Assembly (NCBI GenBank): GCA_001897855.1
Contig: MKUO01000013.1
Location: 25,205 to 89,204, forward strand
Source: Bacteroidetes bacterium 43-93
Lineage (GTDB): Bacteria; Bacteroidota; Bacteroidia; Chitinophagales; Chitinophagaceae
DNA: 64,000 nt
Reading direction: 5' to 3'
Each line of letters begins with the position of its first letter. The first letter of the stretch is position 1. The position numbers and the translations under genes were made by a program. Below, piece after piece: positions 17,212 to 25,536 of the stretch. Below the pieces are notes generated by a model. That model was not told where the DNA came from, made no database searches, and saw only the letters and a list, made by a program, of their open reading frames with translations.

Positions 17212-18849
17212 ATGCAATCAATTACTGGAAAGCTAATAGATATCTTTTCGCGGGATATATACTCCGCGAAAATCACCATTTTGAATGGCATTATTCATTC
17301 CGTTGAACGGACAATGGAAGATGCTGAAAATTATATACTCCCCGGGTTCATCGATGCCCATGTGCATATAGAAAGCAGTATGCTGGTGCCTACCTCATTT
17401 GCGCAACTTGCGGTAATACATGGCACAGTCGCTACCGTTTCAGATCCGCATGAGATAGCCAATGTATGCGGCATACCGGGCGTGCAGTATATGATAGATA
17501 ACAGCAGGCATACTCCTTTCAAATTCTTCTTCGGTGCGCCTTCCTGCGTACCTGCAACGAACTTCGAAACCGCCGGCGCTGTAATAGGTGCAGAAGACAT
17601 CTACACATTGCTCCACAATCCTGATATATGGTACCTGGCAGAGATGATGAATTACCCCGGTGTATTGTTTAAGGATCCGCAGGTAATGGCAAAGCTCGAT
17701 GCAGCCCAAAAAGCAGGCAAGCCAATTGACGGCCACGCACCCGGATTGAGAGGTAATGATGTGATCAACTATGCAGGCGCAGGCATTACCACAGATCACG
17801 AATGTTTTACACTGGATGAAGCACTGGACAAACTGGCTGCCGGCATGAAGATATTGATACGCGAGGGAAGCGCAGCCCGCAACTACGAAGCCCTGCATCC
17901 TTTGCTATCATCTCATCCCGGAAAAATAATGTTTTGCAGCGACGACAAGCACCCTGACGAATTGGTATTGAATCATATCGATAACCTCGTGAAACGTTCA
18001 CTACAAAAAGGATACAACCTGTTCGATATTTTGCATGCTGCATGCGTATTGCCGGTGCAGCACTACAACTTACCGGTAGGATTGCTCAGAGAAGGCGATG
18101 CTGCAGATTTTATTGTTATAGATAATATAACCGCCAACTTCCGGGTATTGCAAACCTATATTAATGGCGAACTGACGGCGGAGAATGGCAAATCATTATT
18201 ACCATTCAAAGAGGTGAAGCCTATCAACAACTTTAACACTAATGCAAGAAAGCCAAAAGACTTCGCTATACCGGCCATTGATGACCATACTGTAATGCAT
18301 GTTATAGAAGCAATAGATGGCCAGCTGATAACGAATGACCTGCGCATGGATGCGATAATTAAAAATGGCTATGCAATGCCTGATGTCTCTCAGGATATTT
18401 TAAAGATAGCTGTGGTTAACCGTTACACACCCAATGCACCTGTCGCTACTGCATTTATTAAAAACTTTGGCCTTACACATGGGGCCTTAGCATCTACAGT
18501 TGCGCACGACTGCCATAATATAATAGCGGTTGGTGCAGATGATGCTTCTATATGCGCCGCTGTAAATGAACTGATAAAACACAAGGGAGGTATTGCTGTT
18601 GCAACTGATGAACACAACGTACAAAGTATGCCGTTGTCTGTTGCCGGGCTCATGTCCGATGCAAATGGTCACGATGTGGCCGCTGCCTATACAGCTATTG
18701 ACGCAAAAGCAAAAGAATTGGGTACCAAACTCAGATCACCATTCATGACTTTATCGTTTATGGCATTACTGGTAATACCATCGTTAAAACTAAGTGATAA
18801 AGGATTGTTTAACGGTAAGGACTTTAAGTTTGTACCTGTTATCGTATAA
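17212..18849 (+). CDS. ade: adenine deaminase
   Basis: Hydrolyses adenine to hypoxanthine and ammonia in purine salvage. The 545-residue protein is a typical amidohydrolase-fold Ade: metal motif HVHIES (about residues 49-54), SDPHEIANVCG (82-92), the HAPGL motif (about 174-178), and a C-terminal domain with VAHDCHNIIAVG (about 433-444) and TDEHNVQSMPLSVAGLMS characteristic of this family. Length is normal. It ends at a bidirectional terminator shared with the convergent aminotransferase gene. Confidence 0.94.
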   Translation: MQSITGKLIDIFSRDIYSAKITILNGIIHSVERTMEDAENYILPGFIDAHVHIESSMLVPTSFAQLAVIHGTVATVSDPHEIANVCGIPGVQYMIDNSRHTPFKFFFGAPSCVPATNFETAGAVIGAEDIYTLLHNPDIWYLAEMMNYPGVLFKDPQVMAKLDAAQKAGKPIDGHAPGLRGNDVINYAGAGITTDHECFTLDEALDKLAAGMKILIREGSAARNYEALHPLLSSHPGKIMFCSDDKHPDELVLNHIDNLVKRSLQKGYNLFDILHAACVLPVQHYNLPVGLLREGDAADFIVIDNITANFRVLQTYINGELTAENGKSLLPFKEVKPINNFNTNARKPKDFAIPAIDDHTVMHVIEAIDGQLITNDLRMDAIIKNGYAMPDVSQDILKIAVVNRYTPNAPVATAFIKNFGLTHGALASTVAHDCHNIIAVGADDASICAAVNELIKHKGGIAVATDEHNVQSMPLSVAGLMSDANGHDVAAAYTAIDAKAKELGTKLRSPFMTLSFMALLVIPSLKLSDKGLFNGKDFKFVPVIV

Positions 18850-18850
18850 T

Positions 18851-18878
18851 AAAAAACGCCCCTTTCAAGGCGTTTTTT
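18851..18878. terminator. bidirectional terminator between ade and aminotransferase
   Basis: AAAAAACGCC and GGCGTTTTTT form the stem around CCTTTCAA. The A and T runs serve as tails in both directions, and the two genes converge on it from 1 and 5 bases. Confidence 0.85.
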
Positions 18879-18882
18879 ATTC

Positions 18883-20073
18883 TTATTTATTGTATTCTTT
18901 CAGTGCCGCTTCCAGGCAATCCATCGCTTTATTAATGTCTTCCTTGTTCAGCACATAAGCAAGTCGCACTTCATTGCGGCCTTTACCCGGCGTAGCATAG
19001 AATCCCGCAGCAGGTGCCATCATTACAGTTTGTCCTTCGTGAGAGAACTCTTCCAGTAACCACTGGCAGAAACGCTCACTGTCATCTACCGGCAGCTTAG
19101 CCATGGCATAGAATGCCCCGCCGGGCAGCGGACAGGTTACACCCTCAATAGCTTGCAACCTTTCTACCAGCACATCCCTGCGCGATGTATATTCTGCATG
19201 TACTGCATCAAAGTAATTGGCGGGCAAATCTACTGCTGCCTCGCCGAGTATTTGCTCAAAAGATGGTGGGCTCAAACGCGCCTGTGCAAATTTCATAGCT
19301 GCGTCTATTACTTGTGCATTGCGCGTCACGAAGGCGCCGATACGGGCACCACATGCGCTATACCTTTTAGAAATGGTATCTAACAATATGGCATGTTCTT
19401 CCAATCCTTCCATCGATAAGGCAGAAATATGCTTCTTACCATCGTAACAAAATTCACGATAGGCCTCATCGCTGAAGAGGAACAGGTCATGCTTCAGGCA
19501 TATCTCCTTCAGCACTTCCAGTTCTGCTTCGCTATACAAATAACCTGTTGGGTTATTGGGGTTGCATATCATAATGGCCTTGGTACGGGTGGTCACCGCT
19601 TTCTCAAAAGCCTCAATAGGTGGCAGGGAAAAACCATCTTCTATTGCAGATGGGATAGATACTATCTTTACACCAGCACTTGTAGAAAATCCGTTGTAGT
19701 TAGCATAGAACGGCTCCGGTATAATGATCTCATCCCCTGGATCCAGGCAGCTCATCACAGCAAACAGTATAGCTTCAGAGCCACCGGTTGTGATGATGAT
19801 CTGGTTGTGATTTACTTCTATATTATTCCGCTTATAGTATTCTACCAGCTTCCTGCGATAGCTTTCATTACCTGCACTATGGCTATACTCTAGCACTTTT
19901 ATGTCTGCATGCTTTACTGCATCCAGGATAGCTTTAGGAGTTTCAATATCGGGCTGGCCTATATTTAAGTGATATACTTTAGTTCCTCTTTTCTTTGCTG
20001 CTTCTGCATACGGTACCAATTTACGTATGGGCGATGGGGGCATCTGCGCCCCGCGATGAGATATTACTGGCAT
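18883..20073 (-). CDS. class I/II pyridoxal-phosphate aminotransferase
   Basis: A 396-residue cytoplasmic aminotransferase of the aspartate aminotransferase subfamily (fold type I). It has the substrate-domain start LNIGQPDIETP (about residues 36-46), NPNNPTGYLY (171-180), SDEAYREF (201-208) and the PLP lysine Lys236 in SKRYSACGARIG. The exact amino-acid substrate cannot be read from sequence; close relatives are annotated as aspartate or aromatic transaminases. The ATG lies just four bases after an exact promoter element, implying a leaderless transcript. Confidence 0.9.
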   Translation of the reverse strand: MPVISHRGAQMPPSPIRKLVPYAEAAKKRGTKVYHLNIGQPDIETPKAILDAVKHADIKVLEYSHSAGNESYRRKLVEYYKRNNIEVNHNQIIITTGGSEAILFAVMSCLDPGDEIIIPEPFYANYNGFSTSAGVKIVSIPSAIEDGFSLPPIEAFEKAVTTRTKAIMICNPNNPTGYLYSEAELEVLKEICLKHDLFLFSDEAYREFCYDGKKHISALSMEGLEEHAILLDTISKRYSACGARIGAFVTRNAQVIDAAMKFAQARLSPPSFEQILGEAAVDLPANYFDAVHAEYTSRRDVLVERLQAIEGVTCPLPGGAFYAMAKLPVDDSERFCQWLLEEFSHEGQTVMMAPAAGFYATPGKGRNEVRLAYVLNKEDINKAMDCLEAALKEYNK

Positions 20074-20077
20074 GGCG

Positions 20078-20085
20078 CAAAATTA
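20078..20085 (-). promoter_or_regulatory. -7 promoter element abutting the aminotransferase start
   Basis: On the minus strand TAATTTTG, exact TAnnTTTG match, followed by CGCC and then the ATG at 20073. This spacing would place transcription start at or next to the start codon. Confidence 0.55.
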
Positions 20086-20118
20086 TATAATGGATGGTTT
20101 ATAATATCACTTATAAAA

Positions 20119-20148
20119 TAAAATAGCCCCGGTTAGGGGGCTATTTTA
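20119..20148. terminator. terminator downstream of the DUF1573 pair
   Basis: AAATAGCCCC and GGGGGCTATTTT pair around a short loop, with A and T runs on both sides. It lies 3' of the minus-strand DUF1573 genes (stop at 20169) and upstream of the aminotransferase promoter. Confidence 0.75.
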
Positions 20149-20168
20149 ATATCTATACTGGTTTGAAC

Positions 20169-20585
20169 TTAGTTTTTACCAACTTCCGGTTCTTTGGCAG
20201 CTACCACAGTACCTTTAATGGTCAGTTCATAACGTTCTTTTTCTCCCGGAACCTTCGCATTAGATTTTACATAAATATGCTTATTGAACGGAGATACGTG
20301 CCCTTGGGTAGTGTATCGAACAGTAATAGCTGCAGATTTACCCGGCAGTATCGGCTGTTTAGGCCAGTCGGGCGTTGTACATCCGCAATCAGCTTTAGCA
20401 TCTACTATTATCAGCGGTTCTTTACCTACATTGGTAAATTCAAACGCATATTCAGCAACAGGCCCTTCTTTAATAGTACCAAAGTCGTGAACATCTCCAT
20501 TCTTAAACTTAAATTCAGCTCCACCTTGCGCATTTGCACTAAATGCAGCTACTGCCAGGGCCAACGTTACAAACAACTGTTTCAT
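20169..20585 (-). CDS. exported DUF1573 protein (second of pair)
   Basis: A 138-residue protein with a signal peptide ending around ANAQGG (residue 20) and one DUF1573 domain, an immunoglobulin-like beta fold common in Bacteroidota envelopes. Marks: VHDFGTIKEGPVAEYAFEFTN, ADCGCTTPDWPKQPI (the conserved Cys-Gly-Cys-Thr) and ITVRYTTQGHVSPFNK. No function is established for the domain; I do not infer one. It is 20 bp downstream of a paralogue on the same strand. Confidence 0.86.
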   Translation of the reverse strand: MKQLFVTLALAVAAFSANAQGGAEFKFKNGDVHDFGTIKEGPVAEYAFEFTNVGKEPLIIVDAKADCGCTTPDWPKQPILPGKSAAITVRYTTQGHVSPFNKHIYVKSNAKVPGEKERYELTIKGTVVAAKEPEVGKN

Positions 20586-20605
20586 ACCTTCTATATCTTA
20601 TTTTA

Positions 20606-21094
20606 TTAGTTCATTTTAACCATAGACTTGTTGGTAGGCACCGAATTTTCAGGTGCTTTTTCTACAGTTCCTTTGATAGTGATCACTTTTGTGCCTGCGT
20701 TAGACATCACAGTGATTGGCTTATTGAACTGGCCTACCCTACCCTGAGTATGGTAGGTTACAGGTATAATACCTTTTTTGCCTGGCAATACAGGGTCTTT
20801 AGACCATGACGGGCTGGTACAACCGCAGGATACATTTACAGACTGGATGATGATCGGCTCCTTGCCTGTGTTTTTAAATACAAATTCAGTGTTAATGTCA
20901 CCACCTTCGGCAACGGTTCCAAAATCATGAATTTCTTCGTTAAATGAAAGATTTTCTGGTTTCAATGATGATGCAGGCGCTGCGGTGGCGGGTGCAGCTG
21001 TAGTAGTTGCAGTTGGTTGTCCGTCATGGCTCTGGGCATATGATACACCAGATACGGCCAAAACAACGCTTAAGGAAAGCAATAGTTTTTTCAT
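20606..21094 (-). CDS. exported DUF1573 protein (first of pair)
   Basis: A 162-residue paralogue of the next gene. It has a signal peptide (cleavage near VSYAQ, residue 21), a 25-residue Ala/Thr/Pro-rich linker, and one DUF1573 domain with IHDFGTVAEGG, VSCGCTSPSWSKDP and YHTQGRVGQFNKPI. The linker is the main difference from its partner and could lift the domain from the membrane or cell wall. Function unknown. An exact promoter element lies 28 bases upstream. Confidence 0.86.
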   Translation of the reverse strand: MKKLLLSLSVVLAVSGVSYAQSHDGQPTATTTAAPATAAPASSLKPENLSFNEEIHDFGTVAEGGDINTEFVFKNTGKEPIIIQSVNVSCGCTSPSWSKDPVLPGKKGIIPVTYHTQGRVGQFNKPITVMSNAGTKVITIKGTVEKAPENSVPTNKSMVKMN

Positions 21095-21121
21095 TTCGTA
21101 GATTTTTTACAATGATAAGTA

Positions 21122-21129
21122 CAAATTTA
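21122..21129 (-). promoter_or_regulatory. -7 promoter element for the DUF1573 pair
   Basis: On the minus strand TAAATTTG, exact TAnnTTTG match, 27 bases before the ATG at 21094. Confidence 0.5.
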
Positions 21130-21160
21130 ATACCTAAGACAAACGACATGCCCTCAATGG

Positions 21161-21193
21161 TTTGTTAAACCCCTGTTAAGTATGCTATTTTTG
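21161..21193 (+). promoter_or_regulatory. two-part Bacteroidota promoter for tsaC
   Basis: TTTG at 21161-21164, a 21-base spacer, then TATTTTTG at 21186-21193. Both parts match the -33/-7 consensus. The predicted transcript start is about 40 bases before the tsaC ATG. Confidence 0.65.
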
Positions 21194-21241
21194 TCCCGAT
21201 ATTCTCAAATTTAGCTATAAAAACCGACTTTCCGCCAAAAT

Positions 21242-21814
21242 ATGATGGATTTTGAATATGACATAAAACAGTGTATTGATACGCTCTCCAAAGGCGGTAC
21301 TATCCTGTATCCTACAGATACGGTATGGGGCATCGGCTGTGACGCACTAAATGAAAATGCCATTAAAAAAGTGTACGATGTCAAACATCGGCCTGCAAAT
21401 AAGAGCTTTATCATTCTTTTGGCCGATAGCAGGGATATTCTTCAGTATGTAGCTGCGCCGCCGCCTGATATCATCGCAATGCTCGACGATTTTGACAGGC
21501 CAACAACGGTGATATATGATGGAGCCCTTGGCTTTCCTGAAATATTGACAGGCGAACAGGGCTCGGTCGCTATCCGTGTTACATCAGATCCTTTTTGCAA
21601 GGCGCTCATAAAACGCTTCCGCAAACCTATAGTATCTACTTCTGCCAATATTAGCGGCGAGCCCACGCCGGCTATATATAACCAGGTCTCAGAAGAAATA
21701 CGCTCCGGCGTTGATTATATTGTCCAATACCGCCGCGATGATGAGGCTATCAGCCCGCCATCCAGGCTTATAAAAATTACGGATGATGGCGAAATAACTA
21801 TTCTCCGTCCCTGA
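21242..21814 (+). CDS. tsaC: L-threonylcarbamoyladenylate synthase (TsaC/YrdC family)
   Basis: Makes threonylcarbamoyl-AMP from threonine, bicarbonate and ATP for the t6A modification at position 37 of ANN-decoding tRNAs. The 190-residue protein is a single YrdC domain: GGTILYPTDTVWGIGCDA (about residues 18-35), the KHRPANKSFIILLAD segment with the conserved K-R-P-x-x-K pattern (about 46-60), and STSANISGEPTP (about 133-144). There is no C-terminal Sua5 domain. ATG codons at 21242 and 21245 are both possible. The cca gene follows 24 bp later, a pairing of two tRNA genes. Confidence 0.93.
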   Translation: MMDFEYDIKQCIDTLSKGGTILYPTDTVWGIGCDALNENAIKKVYDVKHRPANKSFIILLADSRDILQYVAAPPPDIIAMLDDFDRPTTVIYDGALGFPEILTGEQGSVAIRVTSDPFCKALIKRFRKPIVSTSANISGEPTPAIYNQVSEEIRSGVDYIVQYRRDDEAISPPSRLIKITDDGEITILRP

Positions 21815-21823
21815 TACTTATCA

Positions 21824-21831
21824 TAGCTTTG
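21824..21831 (+). promoter_or_regulatory. -7 promoter element for cca
   Basis: TAGCTTTG, exact TAnnTTTG match, seven bases before the cca ATG at 21839. It implies that cca has its own promoter besides read-through from tsaC, with almost no leader. Confidence 0.5.
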
Positions 21832-21838
21832 CCGCCTC

Positions 21839-23272
21839 ATGGATATTGCCTGCACACCGGAAGAACTGAAATTATTTGAACGTATCGGCAGGGTAGCACA
21901 ACAGATGAACCTGGAATGCTACCTGATAGGTGGGTTTGTCCGCGATAAATTACTAAATCGTCCTACAAAGGATGCTGATATTGTTTGCGTGGGTGATGGT
22001 ATCGCTTTAGCACATGCTGTGGCAGAAAGCTTTCCGCACAAGCCAACGGTAAGCTTCTTCAAAAACTTCGGCACAGCACATTTCAAATTGCATGGCTTTG
22101 ATGTAGAATTTGTGGGTGCTCGTAAGGAGTCTTATCTAGCACATTCCCGCAAACCCGAAGTAACAACAGGTTCTTTAGTGGATGATCAGCGCAGGCGCGA
22201 TTTTACGGTTAATGCGCTTGCCATCAGCCTCAACAAAAGCAATTTTGGTACACTGGTAGATCCTTTCAATGGCATGCAGGATTTGCAGGATAAAATACTC
22301 CGTACGCCGCTTGATCCTGATATTACCTTTTCCGACGATCCTTTGCGCATGATGCGCGGCATACGCTTCGCTAATCAGCTTGGTTTTGATCTGCTTCCCG
22401 AAACCTTTGAAGCCATTCAAAGAAATAAGGAACGGATCAAGATTGTGTCAGCAGAACGGATCACGGATGAGCTAAATAAGATCATGCTTACCCCTAAACC
22501 ATCTGTTGGGTTAGATCTGTTGTACCGTTCTGGTTTGCTGAAGGAATTCTTCTGGCAGTTTACTGCCCTGGCAGGCGCTGAGATAGTGGATGGCAAAGGG
22601 CATAAAGACAACTTTTACCATACGCTGCAGGTGATAGACAATGTTGCTGCAAGAAGCAATGATCTGTGGCTACGTTGGGCTGCATTGTTGCACGATATCG
22701 GCAAGCCAGCTACCAAACGTTTTGAAGAGGGCCACGGCTGGACTTTCCACGGTCATGATGCGGTGGGAGAAAGAATGGTACCGAAGATATTCAAACAATT
22801 GAAGTTGCCGCTAAATGATCGTATGAAGTATGTAGCGAAGCTTGTAGCATTACATCTCCGGCCCATTAGCCTGAGCAAAGAAGACATTACAGACTCTGCC
22901 ATGCGCAGACTATTATTTGATGCCGGTGACGATCTGGATGATCTGATGATACTCTGTGAAAGTGACATTACCTCCAAGAACAAACAAAAGGTTAAACGCT
23001 TTCTTGAAAACTTCGAACTGGTAAAGCAAAGGCTCCGCGAGGTAGAAGAGAAAGACCGCATCCGCAACTGGCAGCCACCCATCACAGGTGAAGAGATCAT
23101 GAGCATGTTCCACCTGCAGCCTTCCCGCGATGTAGGTACCTTGAAGACTGCAGTACGCGAAGCCATATTAGATGGTATTATACCCAACAATTATGAAGCG
23201 GCTCATGCCTTCCTGCTCGAGAAGGCAAAAGAACTGGGCCTAATCGACAATAAATCGACTCACGACTCATGA
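21839..23272 (+). CDS. cca: CCA tRNA nucleotidyltransferase with HD domain
   Basis: Adds or repairs the 3' CCA of tRNAs. The 477-residue protein has the class II nucleotidyltransferase head: LIGGFVRDKLLNRPTKDADIV (about residues 30-50) with the DxD metal pair, RRRDFTVNALAI (about 117-128), and DPLRMMRGIRFANQLGF (about 162-178). A C-terminal HD hydrolase domain carries HDIGKPATK (about 286-294) and HGHDAVGE. A poly(A) polymerase activity cannot be excluded by sequence. The last five codons and the stop lie inside a heptamer repeat (23256-23304), so the C-terminus THDS is repeat-derived. tRNA-Pro in this window lacks an encoded CCA and depends on such an enzyme. Confidence 0.93.
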   Translation: MDIACTPEELKLFERIGRVAQQMNLECYLIGGFVRDKLLNRPTKDADIVCVGDGIALAHAVAESFPHKPTVSFFKNFGTAHFKLHGFDVEFVGARKESYLAHSRKPEVTTGSLVDDQRRRDFTVNALAISLNKSNFGTLVDPFNGMQDLQDKILRTPLDPDITFSDDPLRMMRGIRFANQLGFDLLPETFEAIQRNKERIKIVSAERITDELNKIMLTPKPSVGLDLLYRSGLLKEFFWQFTALAGAEIVDGKGHKDNFYHTLQVIDNVAARSNDLWLRWAALLHDIGKPATKRFEEGHGWTFHGHDAVGERMVPKIFKQLKLPLNDRMKYVAKLVALHLRPISLSKEDITDSAMRRLLFDAGDDLDDLMILCESDITSKNKQKVKRFLENFELVKQRLREVEEKDRIRNWQPPITGEEIMSMFHLQPSRDVGTLKTAVREAILDGIIPNNYEAAHAFLLEKAKELGLIDNKSTHDS

Positions 23273-23304
23273 CTTACGACTTACGACTCACGACTCATGA
23301 CTAA
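23256..23304 (+). repeat. seven tandem heptamers (C/T)GACT(C/T)A across the cca stop
   Basis: Seven consecutive 7-mers: cgactca, cgactca, tgactta, cgactta, cgactca, cgactca, tgactaa. They run from inside the end of cca to 12 bases before the next start. The third unit supplies the cca stop codon TGA (23270-23272). Every reading frame carries a regular run of similar codons; no protein function is implied. Confidence 0.85.
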
Positions 23305-23316
23305 AAAATAAGCAAC

Positions 23317-24489
23317 ATGAACCTTCGTAGTTTATTTCTGCAGCACAATGCACAAACATCTCCTGCACCAATCGGGTTAAATATCGTTTCAGCAACAGGT
23401 TGTTACCTGCATGATGTTGATGGTAAAAAATACCTGGATCTTATTGGTGGTATCAGCGTTTGCAATATCGGGCATGGTCATCCCGTAGTGAAGGAGGCTA
23501 TAAAACAGCAGGTTGATAAATACACCCATATAATGGTGTATGGCGAATTAATACAGAGTCCGCAAGTGCTGTATGCGCAAATGCTAACACAGCATCTTCC
23601 TGAAAATCTCAATACCGTTTATTTTACCAACTCGGGTACAGAGGCTACAGAAGGGGCATTAAAACTAGCTCGTCGCGTTACCGGGAAGACGGATATTATC
23701 AGTTGCAACAATAGCTATCATGGTAGTACACTGGGTGCTTTGAGTATCATGGGCGATGAATATTGGCGCAATGCATACAGGCCATTGCTGCCGGGCGTCT
23801 GGCACTACAACTATAACGACGACCTGCTGATTGATGCGATCAACGAAAATACTGCCTGCGTCATCATAGAAACGGTGCAGGCAGAGGCAGGTGTAATAGA
23901 ACCTCGAAAAGAATGGTTGCTGCAATTAAAAAAGAAATGTACGGAAACCGGCTGCTTACTTATTTTCGACGAGATACAATGTGGCTTTGGGCGTACCGGC
24001 AAACTTTGGGGTTTTGAACATTATGAAGTTATCCCTGATATCATTTTGCTCGGTAAGGCTTTGGGCGGTGGCATGCCATTAGGCGCTTTCATCTCTTCTA
24101 ACCAAAATATGCTTTCCTTTACCGATAACCCCGTATTGGGACATATCACCACATTTGGCGGGCACCCGGTAAGTTGCGCCGCGGGTATGGCCGCTATGCA
24201 GGTACTATTAAGTGAACAATTGATACCACAGGTACAGGAAAAAGAAACTCTATTTAACAGTCTCCTGGTCCATCCTGCTATTCGCGCTGTCCGCAGCAAA
24301 GGGCTCCTGATGGCTATAGAACTGGAAAGCCCGGAGAAAGTGCTGGACACTTTACATAAATGCCTGGCGCACGGCTTATTTTCAGACTGGTTTCTCTTTG
24401 CCGCCAATTGTATTCGTATGGCGCCCCCGCTTACAATAACCAACGACGAAATAAAGCAAGCGGTTGCTATTCTGCTTGACTGCTTATAA
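23317..24489 (+). CDS. class III PLP-dependent aminotransferase
   Basis: A 390-residue omega-aminotransferase of the acetylornithine/4-aminobutyrate group. It has LDLIGGISVCNIGHGHP (about residues 40-56), the NSGTEATEGALKLAR motif (105-119), the FDEIQCGFGRTGKL segment (217-230) and the PLP lysine Lys247 in LLGKALGGGMPLGA. The substrate is not evident; no arginine biosynthesis genes are adjacent. The ATG at 23317 follows the heptamer repeat, with no clear promoter of its own, so it may be read from the cca transcript. Confidence 0.9.
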   Translation: MNLRSLFLQHNAQTSPAPIGLNIVSATGCYLHDVDGKKYLDLIGGISVCNIGHGHPVVKEAIKQQVDKYTHIMVYGELIQSPQVLYAQMLTQHLPENLNTVYFTNSGTEATEGALKLARRVTGKTDIISCNNSYHGSTLGALSIMGDEYWRNAYRPLLPGVWHYNYNDDLLIDAINENTACVIIETVQAEAGVIEPRKEWLLQLKKKCTETGCLLIFDEIQCGFGRTGKLWGFEHYEVIPDIILLGKALGGGMPLGAFISSNQNMLSFTDNPVLGHITTFGGHPVSCAAGMAAMQVLLSEQLIPQVQEKETLFNSLLVHPAIRAVRSKGLLMAIELESPEKVLDTLHKCLAHGLFSDWFLFAANCIRMAPPLTITNDEIKQAVAILLDCL

Positions 24490-24494
24490 TGATA

Positions 24495-24520
24495 AAAGGC
24501 TCCAAAAGGAGCCTTTCTTT
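24495..24520. terminator. terminator between aminotransferase and lipoprotein genes
   Basis: AAAGGCTCC and GGAGCCTTT around AAAA, followed by CTTT. It serves the plus-strand aminotransferase and lies 3' of the convergent lipoprotein gene (stop at 24543). Confidence 0.8.
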
Positions 24521-24542
24521 ATATCAGGTGTTTGAGATAAAA

Positions 24543-25382
24543 TTACTTAAGGGTTATTGTGCGTGACGCGCCACTGGTAGCAACGGTCGCCTGGTCATCA
24601 CAAGGAGCATTACCATCTTTTCCAAAATATATGGTGGTTGTAATGCCATCGTAACGGTATTCAATAACACCATCAGTTATCCAGCTGCACGAAACTGCTT
24701 TTCTTAATGGTGCCTTCACAGTTGAAAGATATGTTTTACCTACAGCATTCGTGTAAACGCCGCTACCTGTGATCTGGAATACATCGTCAGTAGCAATAAC
24801 TGTACTTGCACCCTCTACTTGCGTGCGTACTCTTGAACCAACTGTGCTGATAGTACCCTGGTTATTTGCCAGCACTATTTTACCGTCTACTTCAATGTCC
24901 ACGTATGGTTGGCCTATAATTGAACTACCTCTGTTGGTGATGGTTTTTGAACCCATTACCTGGTTATTATTTACAAAATACTCAGAGAAACCTATGGTAT
25001 GTACGGATCCGCTATCCTTATACTTCTTCGTGTAAGAGATGGTAACAATACCTCTCCTGGTCCTGCCATCCCTGCAAAGACAGTCATTTTTGCCAAAATC
25101 TATTACTATAGTCTTTTTTGCAGTATCTAAAGTGATAGCTGCGCAACTGCCCCCAAGTACAGACTCTCCTTTCAAAGCCGCGTTCCCATCAAATGCCTGG
25201 TCAGCAAAAGATTCTACTTCCTCAAATTGCTGCTCCAGCATGGCATCATTCAGTGCAAAATTATCATCCTGCAATATGGCAGGGGTATTATTGTTATTAT
25301 TATCTTTTTTACATGCCATAAAGCCTACAACAGTAGCCATAAAAGCAGCTGCAGTGTACGTGATCAGTTTTTTACCGCCCAT
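24543..25382 (-). CDS. probable lipoprotein, function unknown
   Basis: A 279-residue protein with a hydrophobic N-terminus followed by FMACKKDN, where Cys24 is the likely lipidated residue; the acid/asparagine-rich stretch after it (KKDNNNNN) is typical of Bacteroidota surface lipoproteins. The rest has no recognised domain. It shows a Cys-rich middle (GKNDCLCRDGRTRRG, about residues 97-111) and a beta-strand-rich pattern with two similar SYTKKY/YFVNNN-like units, and a second Cys-containing segment near the C-terminus. I assign no function. It converges with the aminotransferase and diverges from ugd. Confidence 0.7.
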   Translation of the reverse strand: MGGKKLITYTAAAFMATVVGFMACKKDNNNNNTPAILQDDNFALNDAMLEQQFEEVESFADQAFDGNAALKGESVLGGSCAAITLDTAKKTIVIDFGKNDCLCRDGRTRRGIVTISYTKKYKDSGSVHTIGFSEYFVNNNQVMGSKTITNRGSSIIGQPYVDIEVDGKIVLANNQGTISTVGSRVRTQVEGASTVIATDDVFQITGSGVYTNAVGKTYLSTVKAPLRKAVSCSWITDGVIEYRYDGITTTIYFGKDGNAPCDDQATVATSGASRTITLK

Positions 25383-25506
25383 AATAGTTTAAAAATTTAA
25401 AATACAACTTTGTACCTCTTTCAAAGTTTACCGTAATGCTACACAAATTTTTCAAAATAAGCTAATATGAAGCGCCCCAAAATCCCCCGTTTGGATAAAA
25501 TATAGC

Positions 25507-25514
25507 TACATTTG
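25507..25514 (+). promoter_or_regulatory. -7 promoter element for ugd
   Basis: TACATTTG, exact TAnnTTTG match, 22 bases before the ugd ATG. A TTTG at 25490-25493 is closer than the usual -33 spacing (13 bases) and may not be used. Confidence 0.5.
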
Positions 25515-25536
25515 CCGCAAAATTTCTATAACTATT

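Noticed and set aside
20606..21094. Toxin-antitoxin or defence pair at the two adjacent small genes 20169-21094
   Set aside because: Both have signal peptides and a DUF1573 domain, so they are exported paralogues, not a toxin and antitoxin.
23256..23304. CRISPR-like array
   Set aside because: Units are 7 bp with no spacers and no cas genes are present; it is a simple tandem heptamer.
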